Shown: positions 14,501 through 25,000 of the stretch, in pieces
Numbering within the stretch: the first letter of the stretch is position 1
Layout: each line of letters begins with the position of its first letter
Virus record (IMG/VR): IMGVR_UViG_3300035703_000264
Span: 1 to 34,553 of that record
Length of the DNA stretch: 34,553 bases
Origin: a virus
Strand: one strand, 5' to 3'
Notes under the pieces: model-generated
What the model was told of the DNA's origin: nothing
Database searches by the model: none
The model's input: only the letters and a program-made list of their open reading frames with translations
Program-made: the position numbers and the translations under genes

Positions 14501-17500
14501 ACTGATGTTGCTAATAACAATTCAATTTTCATAAAAGACAGTGTTTATAGTGGAAAACACATCATTTCTGGCGTAGGATCAACAACATTTTCATACAGTG
14601 TTTCTACTATTCCTGAAAGGTCAAGTTATCTCTCTACTGAATCTACAATTTCATATACAACCAATTCTTTATCGGGTGTTGGTGAGATTTCCGAGGTAAG
14701 AGTAACTGCTGAAGGTAGAGGATATAAATCTTTACCATCAGTCAATTCTATTAATTCTGACCTTGGATCAGAAGCAGTATTAGTTATAAATTCAGAAAAC
14801 ATAGGTAAAATTAGAAATGTTGAAATTTTAGACATTGGATTTGATTATCCTATAGATAAAAGTCTGAGACCTCTCGCTCAGATTCCACAGATATTAAAAG
14901 TTATTCCACTTAACACTTTTGAAAGTATTGGAGTTACTTCTACAGGAAGAAATTACTCAGTTGCTCCAGACTTAATTGTTCTTGATGGGTTAACTGGCAA
15001 TGTAATTAAGGATGTTGATTTGAGATATAGTTTAACATCAAATCAAGTAACAATACTAAAAAATACTAAAGGTATAAATGAATCTACACCAACAATATTG
15101 CCCATAAACAATTCTAATGGTGTAGGAATTAATTCAATAACATTCAATTCCACAACTAAAGATGTTACTGTTGGATTAGCTGTAAGTTTTAGTGATGTTG
15201 TTTCTTATCCATTTGCAGTTGGAGATAAAGTTCTAATTGAAAATGTTTCTGTTGGTGTTGGAACTACATCTAAGGGATATAATTCTTCGGCATATAATTA
15301 TTCATTGTTTACACTAACATCAATAGATCCAAATATTGGAGGATCTAATGGAACAATTACGTTTAACTTAAATGAATACTTAGGTCCAAATGAAAATCCT
15401 GGAGTATTTGATGCTATTAACTCTTCTGGAATAGTAGTTCCTGAAAAATATTTTCCAATATTTGATGTAATTCTAACAAAAAATACCTTCTTTAAAGATG
15501 AGATTGTCAAATCAAATCTGTCACTGGGACAAGTTGAAAATTGGGATTCAAATAATGAATTATTGAGAGTGTCATCTTCTGATAACTTCTTTGCAAATGA
15601 TAGAATCATAGGACAATCTTCATTTTCTGAAGGGATTATAGACTTTGTTGAGTCATATAATTCCTCGTATAGTGTAGATTCTTCATCTATTGTTAGAAAG
15701 GGATGGGAATTAGAAACCGGATTTTTGAATAACAATATCCAAAGATTACACGATAATGATTATTACCAGTACTTCTCATATTCACTTAAGTCTAAGATAG
15801 AATATGAAGATTGGAATAATCCGATAAGTTCTTTGAACCATACCGCAGGTTTTAAGAAGTTTAGTGATTTAGTTGTAGAGTCTCAGGATCAACAAAATGT
15901 TGGAATTAATACCAACCAAAATAATGGAGATTTTGTTGGTCTAGCAGACATCATATCTACAATTGATACTAATTGTGTTAACGATTTTGATCTTGCTACA
16001 GAAAGGACCCTGAATATTTCTCCAATTATTTCGAAAGAAATAATTTTCAATACTAGAATACTTCAAGATTATGTCGAATCCGTAGGGAATAGAGTCTTAA
16101 TTATTGATGACATTAGTAATCAATTTAATAGTAATCCTAGAAGCACACAGTATAGCGTCGTAGATATTTTTAAATTGGATCGTGCAAGATCAAGAAAAAT
16201 TATTACTTATGTTCGTGATAGAAGATTCACTGACGAAAGACAAATACTTTTATTAACATTAATAAACGATAATTCAAACGCATACCTTAATCAGTATGGA
16301 AGAGTTGAAACTGTCGCTGATATGGGTTCTTTTGACTATGCAATTTCCGGAAATGAAGGTCTACTTCAATTTTATCCTGTAGATTATACAGTAAACAACT
16401 TTGATATTAGTCACGTTTCTTATAATATGAAAGATACTATTTCCGGAATTGGAACTCAGGATTTTGGAGACACTATTCAGGTCAAAACATCACATGTGAC
16501 ACTTGCACCGGGAACATCAACTGCAACGACAATTGTTGGAATTGCATCAACTTATAGAGCTTCTAAACTTATTGTAGAACTTAGTGATGAATCTGATTCA
16601 TATTACGAATTCAACGAATTTACTGTTCTTCATGATGGATCTAATGTTGAGTTATTGGAATATGGCAAAATAACAAATGATGCTGGTTATGGAATTGGAA
16701 CTTTTGGTGCAAGTATTTTTGGTTCTAATTTAATTTTAGAATTTACTCCTAATGTATCTCTAGCTTCAACTGTTATTGTAGACTCCGTAAGAATATCTGT
16801 TGCATCAACTCAATCAACTGGGGTTGGAACTGTTACTCTAAATACGACACTTTTAAATTCATTTAACACTGGAATAGGATCTACATCAACACCAGTTCAA
16901 AATGTAATTGCGTCATATAATGATCCATATAGTTCTGCATATTATTTTGTTTGTGTAGAAGATACTACAAATAATGAATATCAAGTTTCCGAAGTTGTTG
17001 TTGCTACTGCAGGAACAATCTCTGCTATTACAGAATTTGGTGAAATAGTCTCTAATAATACTCTTGGGTCAATAGATGTTGGAGTTACTGGTGGTACAAC
17101 TGAACTTTATTTCACTCCAAATCCAGACATTAATACTCAAGTTAGAGTTTTCCAAAATGCATTGAGAGTTTTAGATGATACTAATTTATTAAATGAAATA
17201 GATCTAATAGACGCATCTATTAATAGTGGAAGTGGAACTTATACAGGAACATTTAGTGACATTAAGAGATCTTTTAATTTGTCACATAATGGAGATCAAA
17301 TATTTGAAAGATTTTTTAATGGAAGTGATGGAAATATAGTTCAAATTGATGAAAATACTATAAAAGTTCCAAATCATTTTTATGTAACTGGTGAGGAATT
17401 AACTTATATAAATCCTGGCGCCGGAACAACACAAGCAATTGGAATATCTACTGTAAATACTGGAATTGTAGGTATTGGAACAACTGACAAACTTCCATCT

Positions 17501-20467
17501 ACAGTATATGCAGTAAAAATAGACAATCTAAGAATTAAGTTGGCTTCCTCAGCAGAAAATGCTTTGAAAACAGTTCCTATTGTTTATGATTTAACATCGG
17601 TTGGAATAGGAACAACTCATGCTTTTGTGGCAAAAAATCAAAATTCCAGAGTTATAATCGGAATTGATAATGTAATTCAATCTCCTATAGTTTCAACATC
17701 AGTGACAACAACTGTTGCTGAGAATATTTTTACAGTAGATGATGTTATTAAATTTACAGGTATTACATCTATTTTTGGTGGAGATTTAGTTCAAATTGGA
17801 AATGAGATAGTAAAAATCAATAGTGTTGGATTTGGAAGTACAAATGCACTCTTGGTTGATAGAGGATGGATGGGTACAGGATTGACAACACATTCTTCAG
17901 GAACATTAGTCACTAAAATTTATGGGGACTATAACATAGTAGATAACGTTATTAATTTTGTAAGTGCTCCATATGGTGCTATTCCTCTCGGAACATCTAC
18001 AAATCCACCAGACCAAAGAGATTATCTTGGAATTACCACAAGTTCTACGTTTAGTGGAAGATCCTTTATTAGATCTTCGATAGAAAATAGTTCAGTAGAA
18101 CCATACTCTAAGAACTACATATATGATGATATTTCTTCAGATTTTACTGGAGTAACGACTGAGTTTACTTTGAAGTATTCTGATAGCAATATTGGTGGAA
18201 TATCTACAAGTAATGCTGTTGTTTTGATAAATCAAATATTCCAACATCCACAAAGATTAGGTGGTCTAATTGATATTGAAGGTGATTATACTCTTAGAGA
18301 GAGTGTTGGTATTACTAGTATTCAATTTACAGGATCTATTACTTCTGGAAGTGATATTAATACATCCAATGTTCCTATTGGTGGAATAATAGTTTCTGTC
18401 GGATCTACAGAAGGATTTGGATATCAACCATTAGTTTCTGCTGGAGGCACAGCAATTGTTTCAATAGCAGGTACTATTTCTTCTATTAGTATTGGAAATA
18501 GTGGATCTGGATATAGATCAGGAATACAGACAGTAAATGTTGGTGTTTATACTGGTGGCCTTGGAATAGTAGACATTGAATATATTGGCATTGCTACTAT
18601 CGTTGATGGTCATATAACAGGAGTTGCAATTACAAATCCTGGCATAGGATACACAAATACCAATGCTCCATTTGTATTCTTTGATTCTCCATTGTCATAT
18701 ACAAATATTCCTTTAGTTTATAGTTCTTCATCTGTTCAAGGTTCTGGATCAAATGCAACTGTTGATATTGTGGTTGGTCAAGGATCCAGTGTAATTGATT
18801 TTGAAATTAAAAATCTTGGTTATGGATATGGCCAGGGAGAAATTTTAACAGTATCAATAGGTGGAACAGTAGGAATACCAACAAATTCTTCATTAACATT
18901 TGAAGAATTCCAAATATTTGTTGATAGAGTTCAAAGTGACACCTTCTCTGCATGGTCAATTGGTGATCTTCAAGTAATTGATAGTCCAGAAGATCTATTT
19001 GATGGAATTTTGAGATCATTCCCGATCAAAATAAATGGACAACAAACTTCAATAAGAGCAAAACTTGGTTCCATTATTAATGTTGAGGCAACACTTCTTG
19101 TATTTTTAAATGATGTCCTACAAGTTCCTGGAGAGGGATATACCTTCACTGGAGGTAGTTATATAAACTTTGCATCTCCACCAAAAGTAGGAGATAAGTG
19201 CAATATTCTTTTCTACAAGGGAACTGGTGATGTAGACACGACAAATGTTGATATTTTAGAAACTGTAAAGATTGGTGATATTGTTAGATTAAATGATGAC
19301 AATTTGATTTACAAAGAAAACTCAAGAATAGTTACAAATGTAAATTCCACTGATAGTGTGTTTACGAATCCATATGTAGGCCCTGGAATATCTCCAAATG
19401 AAACTTATGAAAGACCAGTCATATGGTGCAAACAAACTGAAGATATATTCATTCAAGGAAGCTATGTTGCAAAAGATAGAGTTCAATATGAACCTTTAAT
19501 ACAACCAACAACAAATATTATCCAAAGTATTGGTATAGGATCTACTGAAATTTTTGTGGAAAGTGTAAAAACTTTCTTTGACAGTAATAAAGAAAATACC
19601 ACAAGCAATATTCAATCAAAAATTAGAATTATTGATCAGAATTTAATTGTTGGTGCATCAGCAACAGCGGTGGTTTCCAGTGCAGGAACTATTTCTTCAA
19701 TCATAATTTCTGATGGTGGTGTTGGATATACTACCTCACCATCAGTTACTATTTCAAATCCTGTTGGTCTTGGTGCGACACAGAGAGCAACATCTCTAGC
19801 ATCAATTTCTGGAGGAACTGTTTCATCAATTACAATTTCATCACCAGGCGCAGGATACACTAGCACAAATCCACCACTTGTTCTCATAGAAGTTCCAACT
19901 TCAATTACTGAAGAAATTGAGGATGTAGTGTATAGTGGTGATTTTGGAATCATAACAGGAGTTAGTACTGTATCAGTTGGTGTGGCATCTACAGGATTAG
20001 TATTTGATTTGTTTATACCTACAAATTCATATTTGAGACAAAGTGCGATAGTCGGAACAGCAATCACTGTTAGTGGAATACAAACAGGGTATTACTTTGT
20101 TGTTAGTAGGTCTAATATTGGCAATGGTGTCACATCTCTACATCAAAATAGTTCCATAGTTGGCAATGGTACATCATTCTTGGATAATGTTTACGAGGTT
20201 GCTGCAGTTTCAATTGCACAAACGGCAGTTCCCGGCATAGGCATTACTGCAGTTGCAAAAGTAACTGTTAGTATTAGCAATTATAATGGTCTAAGTGGCA
20301 CAGGATACAGTAGTTTCTACGGAGATTTTAGTTGGGGCAAGATTGATGCTAGTAATAGAACCAATCCACAATCATTTGGATTTTATAATAATGGTCTAGT
20401 TGGAATTTCAACTTCTCCAATTATTGAAAGAGTAAATCCACTTAGATACTTAAATTATAACTCATAA
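8522..20467 (+). CDS. Giant 3981-residue baseplate/fibre protein in the gp7 position
   Basis: The slot between gp6 and gp8 is where T4 has gp7 (1032 residues). Residues about 193-215 read DFYSSKGTDGSFSILFGALY, and a following region (about 240-310) contains DGKEYYILSLDYDYD. From memory these parallel the C-terminal core of T4 gp7, so a gp7-type wedge core seems buried near this N-terminus. The rest is beta modules: 'GxGY' repeats (for example IVEVLVVNSGSGYNSSPDLI), 'H..hTGe.v.Y' modules near residues 587, 815, 925, 1656, 1821 and 2950, and 'idsEiitYtG....gcvRG' modules. A YHYH-type domain occupies about residues 1220-1315 (GWAYDGNPIYGPYGY ... DLDSHNGRF ... PNGTYAYF). It probably fastens wedge parts and projects fibre-like arms. 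No membrane or signal segment is seen. The reading frame is unbroken. Confidence 0.8.
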   Translation: MSEKRVKISSIVENQLPNFIKEDFPLVAEFLSQYYTSTEYPGGSVDILQNIDQHIKLESLTGLTDSTTLSTDISFFETDIIVSSTSGFPDSYGLIQIDSEIITYTGKTETSFTGCVRGFSGITSFHDKNHPDHLVFSDSEISEHVSGTTVQNLSSLFLKEFFDKIKKQVIPGFDNRTLDADLNQRVFIQRAKDFYSSKGTDGSFSILFGALYGEPVQVIKPRDYLFKPSDAQYRLVRDLVVEALDGNPELLVNRTLFQDQTKDFPKAFGSVTSVEKITRDGKEYYILSLDYDYDKDIDVEGSVFGRFSIHPQTKIVSEVISGSNTIDVDSTVGFPESGNLIVRLENETELSISYQSKSLTQFFGCSGITQDIPDASNIRIDAYAYGYVGFDTNATAKVRVTGVLSDLQIDDQTKYCGDNDTIKIKSLGKEVDNIKFNNWFYNISTKYDVKNISLVDFLNNSYLIETYDENNFVLGDSIIIESNGNIAIGQISTIENLNAFVVSGQGQLNLNYKYQVRKKVSKTNSINFPETSIYSTNVQNTYADKNEDLYVASSSLPSYFGQPLEIKDRSITFSGSFSGETLVIGNHDFYTGEAVYYESNSSANSLGIPNGIYYIKRVNNTTVKLSRSRANIYNESFISLNSNGAIVDNKLSHLDFYGKTLKSQHLIRKISKPIETDTDTTTDFGPTGILVNGVEILNYKSKDSIFYGAIEKIDVISPGTGYDVINPPILSILDNQGSSAQGFCSVEGGLERIDVIDSGFDYVTEPVINITGGSGTGAIAKAKLAEFRHSVNFNPEATALLVNLTSNTIGFSSFHKFRDGEKVTYLTNRGVSVGGLSTNSSYYVYVEDSFNVKLHKTYDDAIIGVNTISLTSYGSGNHSFVADKVKKKILKIDVINSGSGYKNRKIDTPISGINTYNNTIDIVDHGYNSGEVIRYSSSNTPPDGLSNNSDYYVTKISDNQFKLSPVGLGSTNIDFYYNTNQFVKLQSTGIGTHTFNYTPIVVTVDGVVGVSTKSGQDFNAKVQPIFRGEVKSIFISNGGSNYGSQEILNYNRQPIISVNSGTGAEVIPIISDGKIVEVLVVNSGSGYNSSPDLIIEGPGQGALLTPIIQDGLILEIKVITGGFGYVGGSTKIRVVSSGSGAKFQSLTKKWTVNLVERYLQTNQITADDGFIAKGINSANELEYCHLYAPRKLRQSVYSSRLIGGVKRYFPDLSIINNTEVNSSYHSPIIGWAYDGNPIYGPYGYSFTTGGPIKQLKSGYELVNKTGRPSTSLYPLGLFVEDYSYKASGDLDSHNGRFCVTPEFPNGTYAYFASLDQGIESSPPFRGYKKPSFPYFIGNSFKSEKITENFDPKWNQSDIDINEKQWFRNTKPYGFANKNSYYEYILNPNDIRQSNSIVRFSEKGSITSIGIKTGGIDYKVGDTITFNNEGTYGTGAFTKVSSIKGKEVNQISVESTNIFNVEFAPLLSNNVFVGFSTLPHSLINSDIINISGLSTTNTGLSGNFVVGVRTDTLVLQSSIGSTSSTGIVTYFSVYGSINYPYVRENDIFELDSEKIKVLNIDSSSSRIRVLREFDSTIGSSHTASTVLYSKSRKFTVNGGISSSIYNLNKEIYFDPKESLGIGTVSGVGVGSTIYFSNPGVGITAIFVPTKSIYLKDHNLQTGTEIFYSSNGGTSIGVSTDGVTTTTLTENQSLYVAKITNDLIQIATSKVGLGSTGTFVGINSSVVTNTLYLTNVGTGDYHSFTTNYENVVTGRVSKNLVTVSTATTHGLRFNDSVNVTCISGVTTTYKISYNDNNRVLTFNSKNFVGANVNVNSNTISIQNHNYHTGDSVLHTSSSPSGGLLDSKIYYIIVIDSDNIRLSESYYNATILNPVYVDITSASLGTLSLVNPSINVTKNQNLVFDLSDSSLSYTKNSIKYSAFDFNLYYDSEFKHPFFTTDDTRIFNVIKSGRVGIDTTAKLTLTIDQNVPETLFYNLNPINQSDLPVEKLNLVTDTDVANNNSIFIKDSVYSGKHIISGVGSTTFSYSVSTIPERSSYLSTESTISYTTNSLSGVGEISEVRVTAEGRGYKSLPSVNSINSDLGSEAVLVINSENIGKIRNVEILDIGFDYPIDKSLRPLAQIPQILKVIPLNTFESIGVTSTGRNYSVAPDLIVLDGLTGNVIKDVDLRYSLTSNQVTILKNTKGINESTPTILPINNSNGVGINSITFNSTTKDVTVGLAVSFSDVVSYPFAVGDKVLIENVSVGVGTTSKGYNSSAYNYSLFTLTSIDPNIGGSNGTITFNLNEYLGPNENPGVFDAINSSGIVVPEKYFPIFDVILTKNTFFKDEIVKSNLSLGQVENWDSNNELLRVSSSDNFFANDRIIGQSSFSEGIIDFVESYNSSYSVDSSSIVRKGWELETGFLNNNIQRLHDNDYYQYFSYSLKSKIEYEDWNNPISSLNHTAGFKKFSDLVVESQDQQNVGINTNQNNGDFVGLADIISTIDTNCVNDFDLATERTLNISPIISKEIIFNTRILQDYVESVGNRVLIIDDISNQFNSNPRSTQYSVVDIFKLDRARSRKIITYVRDRRFTDERQILLLTLINDNSNAYLNQYGRVETVADMGSFDYAISGNEGLLQFYPVDYTVNNFDISHVSYNMKDTISGIGTQDFGDTIQVKTSHVTLAPGTSTATTIVGIASTYRASKLIVELSDESDSYYEFNEFTVLHDGSNVELLEYGKITNDAGYGIGTFGASIFGSNLILEFTPNVSLASTVIVDSVRISVASTQSTGVGTVTLNTTLLNSFNTGIGSTSTPVQNVIASYNDPYSSAYYFVCVEDTTNNEYQVSEVVVATAGTISAITEFGEIVSNNTLGSIDVGVTGGTTELYFTPNPDINTQVRVFQNALRVLDDTNLLNEIDLIDASINSGSGTYTGTFSDIKRSFNLSHNGDQIFERFFNGSDGNIVQIDENTIKVPNHFYVTGEELTYINPGAGTTQAIGISTVNTGIVGIGTTDKLPSTVYAVKIDNLRIKLASSAENALKTVPIVYDLTSVGIGTTHAFVAKNQNSRVIIGIDNVIQSPIVSTSVTTTVAENIFTVDDVIKFTGITSIFGGDLVQIGNEIVKINSVGFGSTNALLVDRGWMGTGLTTHSSGTLVTKIYGDYNIVDNVINFVSAPYGAIPLGTSTNPPDQRDYLGITTSSTFSGRSFIRSSIENSSVEPYSKNYIYDDISSDFTGVTTEFTLKYSDSNIGGISTSNAVVLINQIFQHPQRLGGLIDIEGDYTLRESVGITSIQFTGSITSGSDINTSNVPIGGIIVSVGSTEGFGYQPLVSAGGTAIVSIAGTISSISIGNSGSGYRSGIQTVNVGVYTGGLGIVDIEYIGIATIVDGHITGVAITNPGIGYTNTNAPFVFFDSPLSYTNIPLVYSSSSVQGSGSNATVDIVVGQGSSVIDFEIKNLGYGYGQGEILTVSIGGTVGIPTNSSLTFEEFQIFVDRVQSDTFSAWSIGDLQVIDSPEDLFDGILRSFPIKINGQQTSIRAKLGSIINVEATLLVFLNDVLQVPGEGYTFTGGSYINFASPPKVGDKCNILFYKGTGDVDTTNVDILETVKIGDIVRLNDDNLIYKENSRIVTNVNSTDSVFTNPYVGPGISPNETYERPVIWCKQTEDIFIQGSYVAKDRVQYEPLIQPTTNIIQSIGIGSTEIFVESVKTFFDSNKENTTSNIQSKIRIIDQNLIVGASATAVVSSAGTISSIIISDGGVGYTTSPSVTISNPVGLGATQRATSLASISGGTVSSITISSPGAGYTSTNPPLVLIEVPTSITEEIEDVVYSGDFGIITGVSTVSVGVASTGLVFDLFIPTNSYLRQSAIVGTAITVSGIQTGYYFVVSRSNIGNGVTSLHQNSSIVGNGTSFLDNVYEVAAVSIAQTAVPGIGITAVAKVTVSISNYNGLSGTGYSSFYGDFSWGKIDASNRTNPQSFGFYNNGLVGISTSPIIERVNPLRYLNYNS

Positions 20468-20474
20468 ATAAATA
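20463..20474 (+). promoter_or_regulatory. Tandem late promoters (CATAAATA/AATAAATA) before gp8
   Basis: Two overlapping NATAAATA octamers, at 20463-20470 and 20467-20474, overlap the stop codon of the giant gene and precede the gp8 ATG by 12 bases. Transcription from either would begin very close to the start codon. Motif match only. Confidence 0.5.
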
Positions 20475-20486
20475 AAAAACCCAAAA

Positions 20487-22040
20487 ATGTCTGCAATTAT
20501 AACTGATCAGTTAAGAATATTGAATGCAAAAAGTTTTGTATCTGCAGCTACAACAGATACAAATTCTTTTTATGCATTTGTTGGTCTTCCCAATGCTTCT
20601 GATTATCAGTCAAATTGGGATTCATTGCCGCCTGCACCAAAGGATAATTTTGATCAGGAAAATGATTATTGGGATACGATGATCGCACTAAAAAAAGTGC
20701 AAGATGGAGATGTCAAACAAGTTGTTAGAAAAATTACTTGGACATCCGGAACGACTTATGATATGTATAGACATGATATAAGTAGAACAAATACATCAAA
20801 ACCTTCTGGAGCAACTAGTTTATATTCTTCAAATTTTTATGTTGTCAATGAAGACTATAAAGTTTATATTTGCTTATATAATGGAATAGATCCAGAAAAT
20901 CCTAATGGAAGACCATCTCTGGATCAACCAACATTTACTGATCTAGAGCCCAGAGCAGCGGGAGATAGCGGAGATGGTTATTTGTGGAAATACTTATATA
21001 CTATCAAACCAAGTGATATTGTAAAGTTTGATTCTACAGATTATATTCCTGTTCCTAGAGATTGGGAATCTAGTTCAGATAATTTTGCGGTTAGAGAAAA
21101 CGCATCTACAAGCGGTCAATTAAAAATAGTAACTATTACAAACAGAGGTGTTGGACTAGGAACCGCAAATAGAACTTATACTAGAGTTCCTATCAAGGGT
21201 GATGGTTCTGGAGCAGAAGCTACTATTGTTATAAACAATGAATCTGAAGTTGAAAGTGTTACTATATCCAAAGGAGGTTCTGGATACACATACGGAACAT
21301 TAGATTTGTTGGCAGGAAGTGTCCCTACAGGATCTAGTTCTCCAACATTTAATGTCATAATACCGCCTAAAGGTGGTCATGGTGCAGATATTTACAGAGA
21401 GTTGGGAGCATATAATGTACTAGTTTATTCGAGAATAGAAAATGATGTAGAAAATCCAGATTTTATAACAGGTAATCAAATAGCAAGAGTTGGCATAGTA
21501 GAAAATCCGGAAGTATTTGGATCTTCCTCTTTACTATCAATAGATAAAGCAAGCGCAGTCTATGCATTAAAACTCGTTGGAACTGGTTATAGTTCAGCAG
21601 TTTTTAATGCAGATTCTAGAATTACACAAACAATAGGTGTTGGTTCAACTGCTATTGGTAGAGTAGTTTCTTATGATCAAAACACTGGTGTTTTGAAGTA
21701 TTGGCAAGATAGAAGTCTTGTAGGATTTAATACAAATGGAACTCAAAATTCATCACCAACTTATGGATTTAATTTGAATAGATTTTCTTCAGAAATAGGA
21801 TCTGGAGGATCTTTAAACATTATTGGAGGAAGTGTTACATTAGGAATTGATACTTCATTTAGTGGTGTATCTACCACAATAAATAGTAGAACATATTATC
21901 TTGGTCAGACTTTTACCAATGGAGTATCTAATCCTGAGGTTAAAAAATATTCAGGAAATATAATTTATGTTGATAATAGACCCTCTATAACAAGGTCATC
22001 CAATCAAAAAGAAGATATCAAAGTTATTTTGCAATTCTAA
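20487..22040 (+). CDS. gp8: Baseplate wedge subunit gp8
   Basis: The N-terminus (MSAIITDQLRILNAKSFVSA ... SFYAFVGLPNASDY) and the region VVRKITWTSGTTYDMYRHDI (about 81-100) are typical of T4-like gp8. So is the stretch from NFYVVNEDYKVYICLYNG (about 116-133) to SGDGYLWKYLYTIKPSDIVK. gp8 dimerises and joins gp7 and gp10 in the outer wedge. The protein is 517 residues against 334 in T4. The excess includes a GxGY module (VESVTISKGGSGYTYGTLDL, about 252-271) of the kind repeated in the giant protein. It starts 19 bases after the giant gene and ends six bases before the next. Confidence 0.93.
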   Translation: MSAIITDQLRILNAKSFVSAATTDTNSFYAFVGLPNASDYQSNWDSLPPAPKDNFDQENDYWDTMIALKKVQDGDVKQVVRKITWTSGTTYDMYRHDISRTNTSKPSGATSLYSSNFYVVNEDYKVYICLYNGIDPENPNGRPSLDQPTFTDLEPRAAGDSGDGYLWKYLYTIKPSDIVKFDSTDYIPVPRDWESSSDNFAVRENASTSGQLKIVTITNRGVGLGTANRTYTRVPIKGDGSGAEATIVINNESEVESVTISKGGSGYTYGTLDLLAGSVPTGSSSPTFNVIIPPKGGHGADIYRELGAYNVLVYSRIENDVENPDFITGNQIARVGIVENPEVFGSSSLLSIDKASAVYALKLVGTGYSSAVFNADSRITQTIGVGSTAIGRVVSYDQNTGVLKYWQDRSLVGFNTNGTQNSSPTYGFNLNRFSSEIGSGGSLNIIGGSVTLGIDTSFSGVSTTINSRTYYLGQTFTNGVSNPEVKKYSGNIIYVDNRPSITRSSNQKEDIKVILQF

Positions 22041-22046
22041 AGAATC

Positions 22047-25000
22047 ATGCCACAAGAAACAAATCTTAATGTCTCTCCATATTTTGATGACTTTGATCAG
22101 AATAAAGGATATTATAAGGTCCTTTTTAAACCCGGATATCCTGTTCAAGCTAGAGAACTAACGACTCTTCAATCAATATTACAAAACCAAATTGAGCAGT
22201 TTGGAACACATGTATTTACTGAAGGATCTGTAGTAATTCCAGGATCTCTTGGGTATAGAAATGATTTAAATGCGGTAATTCTTGAAAATGATATTTTCAA
22301 CGTAAATGTTGAGACATATCTACCATATGCTGTAGGAAAGGTAGTAAGAGGTCAACAAAGTGGAATTCGTGCAAGGATAGATTTTTATTTAAGTTCTCTT
22401 TTTACTGAGTCGGGCAATTCAACTTTATATGTAACCTATTTAAATTCGGATTCTTTAGAAAATGAAAGAAAAATATTTTTAGATTCCGAAAACTTAATAA
22501 TTGAAGAAGATGTTACCGGAGATGAATTTGAATTTCCTGTTGGAACCACTCCAACAGTTATATTGAGATCTGGAGAAGTAATTGCCAGAACTATTAGTAA
22601 TGGCAGTGCTGCTATAGGATCTGCTGTATATTTAACTGAAGGAGTATATTTTGTTAGAGGAAATTTTGTAAAGGTATATGATGACTTTTTAGTAATATCT
22701 CAATATTCAAATGTTCCAAGTGTAAAAGTTGGATTCAAAATAATAGAAAGTGTAGTAAATTCATATGAAGATGAGTCGTTGAATGACAACGCACAAGGAT
22801 TTTCTAATTATGCTGCACCAGGAGCTGATCGATTTAGGATAACATTATCCTTAGTTGCTTTACCAATAGATTCTACAGACCTTGATGATTTTATCTTACT
22901 GAAAGAAATTAGAAATGGTGTAGAAATTACAACTAGAAATTCACCAAATTATAATATTCTAGCCCAAGAGTTTGCAAGAAGAACTTTTGATGAATCTGGA
23001 GATTATTATGTAAAAAAACCTACATTAAAAGTTGCAGAAACTTTAAATGATTTGAAGGGTAATGGAGGTATTTTTAAAGAAGATTCGTTAACATATAATA
23101 ACAACACACCTTCAGAAGATCTCGGAACATATGTCATTTCTCCTATAAAGGCATACATAAGAGGATATGAAGTAGAAAATATTGTTCCAACATATGTTGA
23201 TTTTAGAAAACCAAGAGAAACTAAACTTTTAGAAAATCAAAGTATTAATTATCTTACTGGACCAACTTTTACTTTAAATAGAGTTTATGGTTCTCCAGTT
23301 ATTGGGTTATCAACTACTTATACTCTTTCTCTAAGAGATACTAGAGTTGGTAATAATCAAATTTCTCAAGTAGGAAAGGAAATAGGTCTTGCAAGAGTTT
23401 ATGATTTTGCATTAGAATCGGGATCATATAGTTCTTTAAATCCAGACTCCAATGAGTGGGACATTACTTTATATGATCTCCAAACATTTACAGAGATTTC
23501 TGTAAATGAACCCATTAGTCTGACAGTACCAACTCAAATAAAAGGAAAATCTAGTGGCGCAACTGCATATCTTAGATATACTACTTCAACTTCTGGAATA
23601 ATTACTGCATATAACGTTCAAGGATCATTTTCAGTTGGTGAAAGATTAATATTTGATGGGATAGAGAATACTAGAGTTTCAACTGCAGTGACATCATATT
23701 CAGAAAATGATGTAAAGTCTCTTTATGGAATAGTTGGATCGGCATACACCTTTACTGCGGACTTAAAACAATACGCAAATTACCAAATAGGTTTAGTTAA
23801 TGTTAGTGGAATTAGTGGAGGAGTAAGCACTGTAACTTCAACTAATTCTATTTTTACTGGCATTGCTACTGTAGGAAATCTTGTATCTTTTAGCAATCCA
23901 GGATTAACTGTACCTACATTTGCAAAAATAAATCAAGTTTCTCAAAATAGTTTGGTAATTAGTGGAATCACTACGGTATCTGGTGTTTGTGATGGAAGGC
24001 TTCCAACAACTAATATTACACCAGCAGACTTTTCAATACTGAGTTCTAAATTACAGTCTTCAACAGATAATACGTTATATACCGTCCTTCCTAAACAAAA
24101 TATAGCAAATGTAGATTTAACTAATTCTGATATAATAATTAGAAAACAGTATGATGTGACAATTACATCAAGATCAACAAATACTATAACTGCACTTGAG
24201 ACTGAAACTTTCTTGCCATTTGATGAAGAAAGATATGTTCTTATTAATAAGAATGGAACTACGGAAGAGTTAACACCTGATAAATTTGTTTTTACAAATG
24301 GATCTAGAAGTTTAACTATTAATGGTTTATCTTCATCTGGTGATGCAAAACTCATAGCTACATTAAGAAAAGTCTCAGTAAAATCAAAGATAAAATATAA
24401 AAATAAAGTAAAATCAATAATTGTAGATAAATCCAAATACGATTATTCTGGTATTGGTTCTACTACAATTAATGATGGATTAGCATATGGCAACTATCCA
24501 TATGGAACTAGAATCCAAGATGAAGAACTTTGTTTATTGCATCCAGATGTAACAAAAATACATGGTGTTTTTGAGTCTGATGATATTAATGATCCAAATC
24601 TTCCATCTCTACAGTTAACTTCTCTTACAGGACCAACTTCAAAAACTGGAGATTTAATACTTGGCGAAGAAATTGTTGGAAGTCTAAGTCAATCTGTCGC
24701 AGTATATTGTGAGAAAATTAACGATCTTCAAGTAGGATTTGTATATCTCAATTCTTCTAGATTTATTAATGGCGAAGAAGTAACATTTAAGGAGTCTGGA
24801 ATTAAAGCTACTGTAACTTCTGTGAGTATTGGTGATAATAACATAACATCAAATTATGCATTTATTAACGGACAAAAGAACACAATATATGATTATTCGA
24901 AGTTAATAAGAAATAAAAATTCAAAAGAACCAACTTCAAAACTAAAAATAATCTTCGAATATGCAGAATTTTTATCATCTGATAATGGCGATATAACAAC

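Noticed and set aside
15298-15735. 145-codon minus-strand ORF inside the giant gene
   Set aside because: It is a shadow of the coding strand: no promoter or ribosome site, and it lies opposite clear repeat-bearing virion sequence.
23942-24436. 164-codon minus-strand ORF inside the DUF4815-type gene
   Set aside because: It overlaps a continuous, recognisable virion frame and has no independent signals; the hydrophobic start is a by-product of AT-rich antisense sequence.
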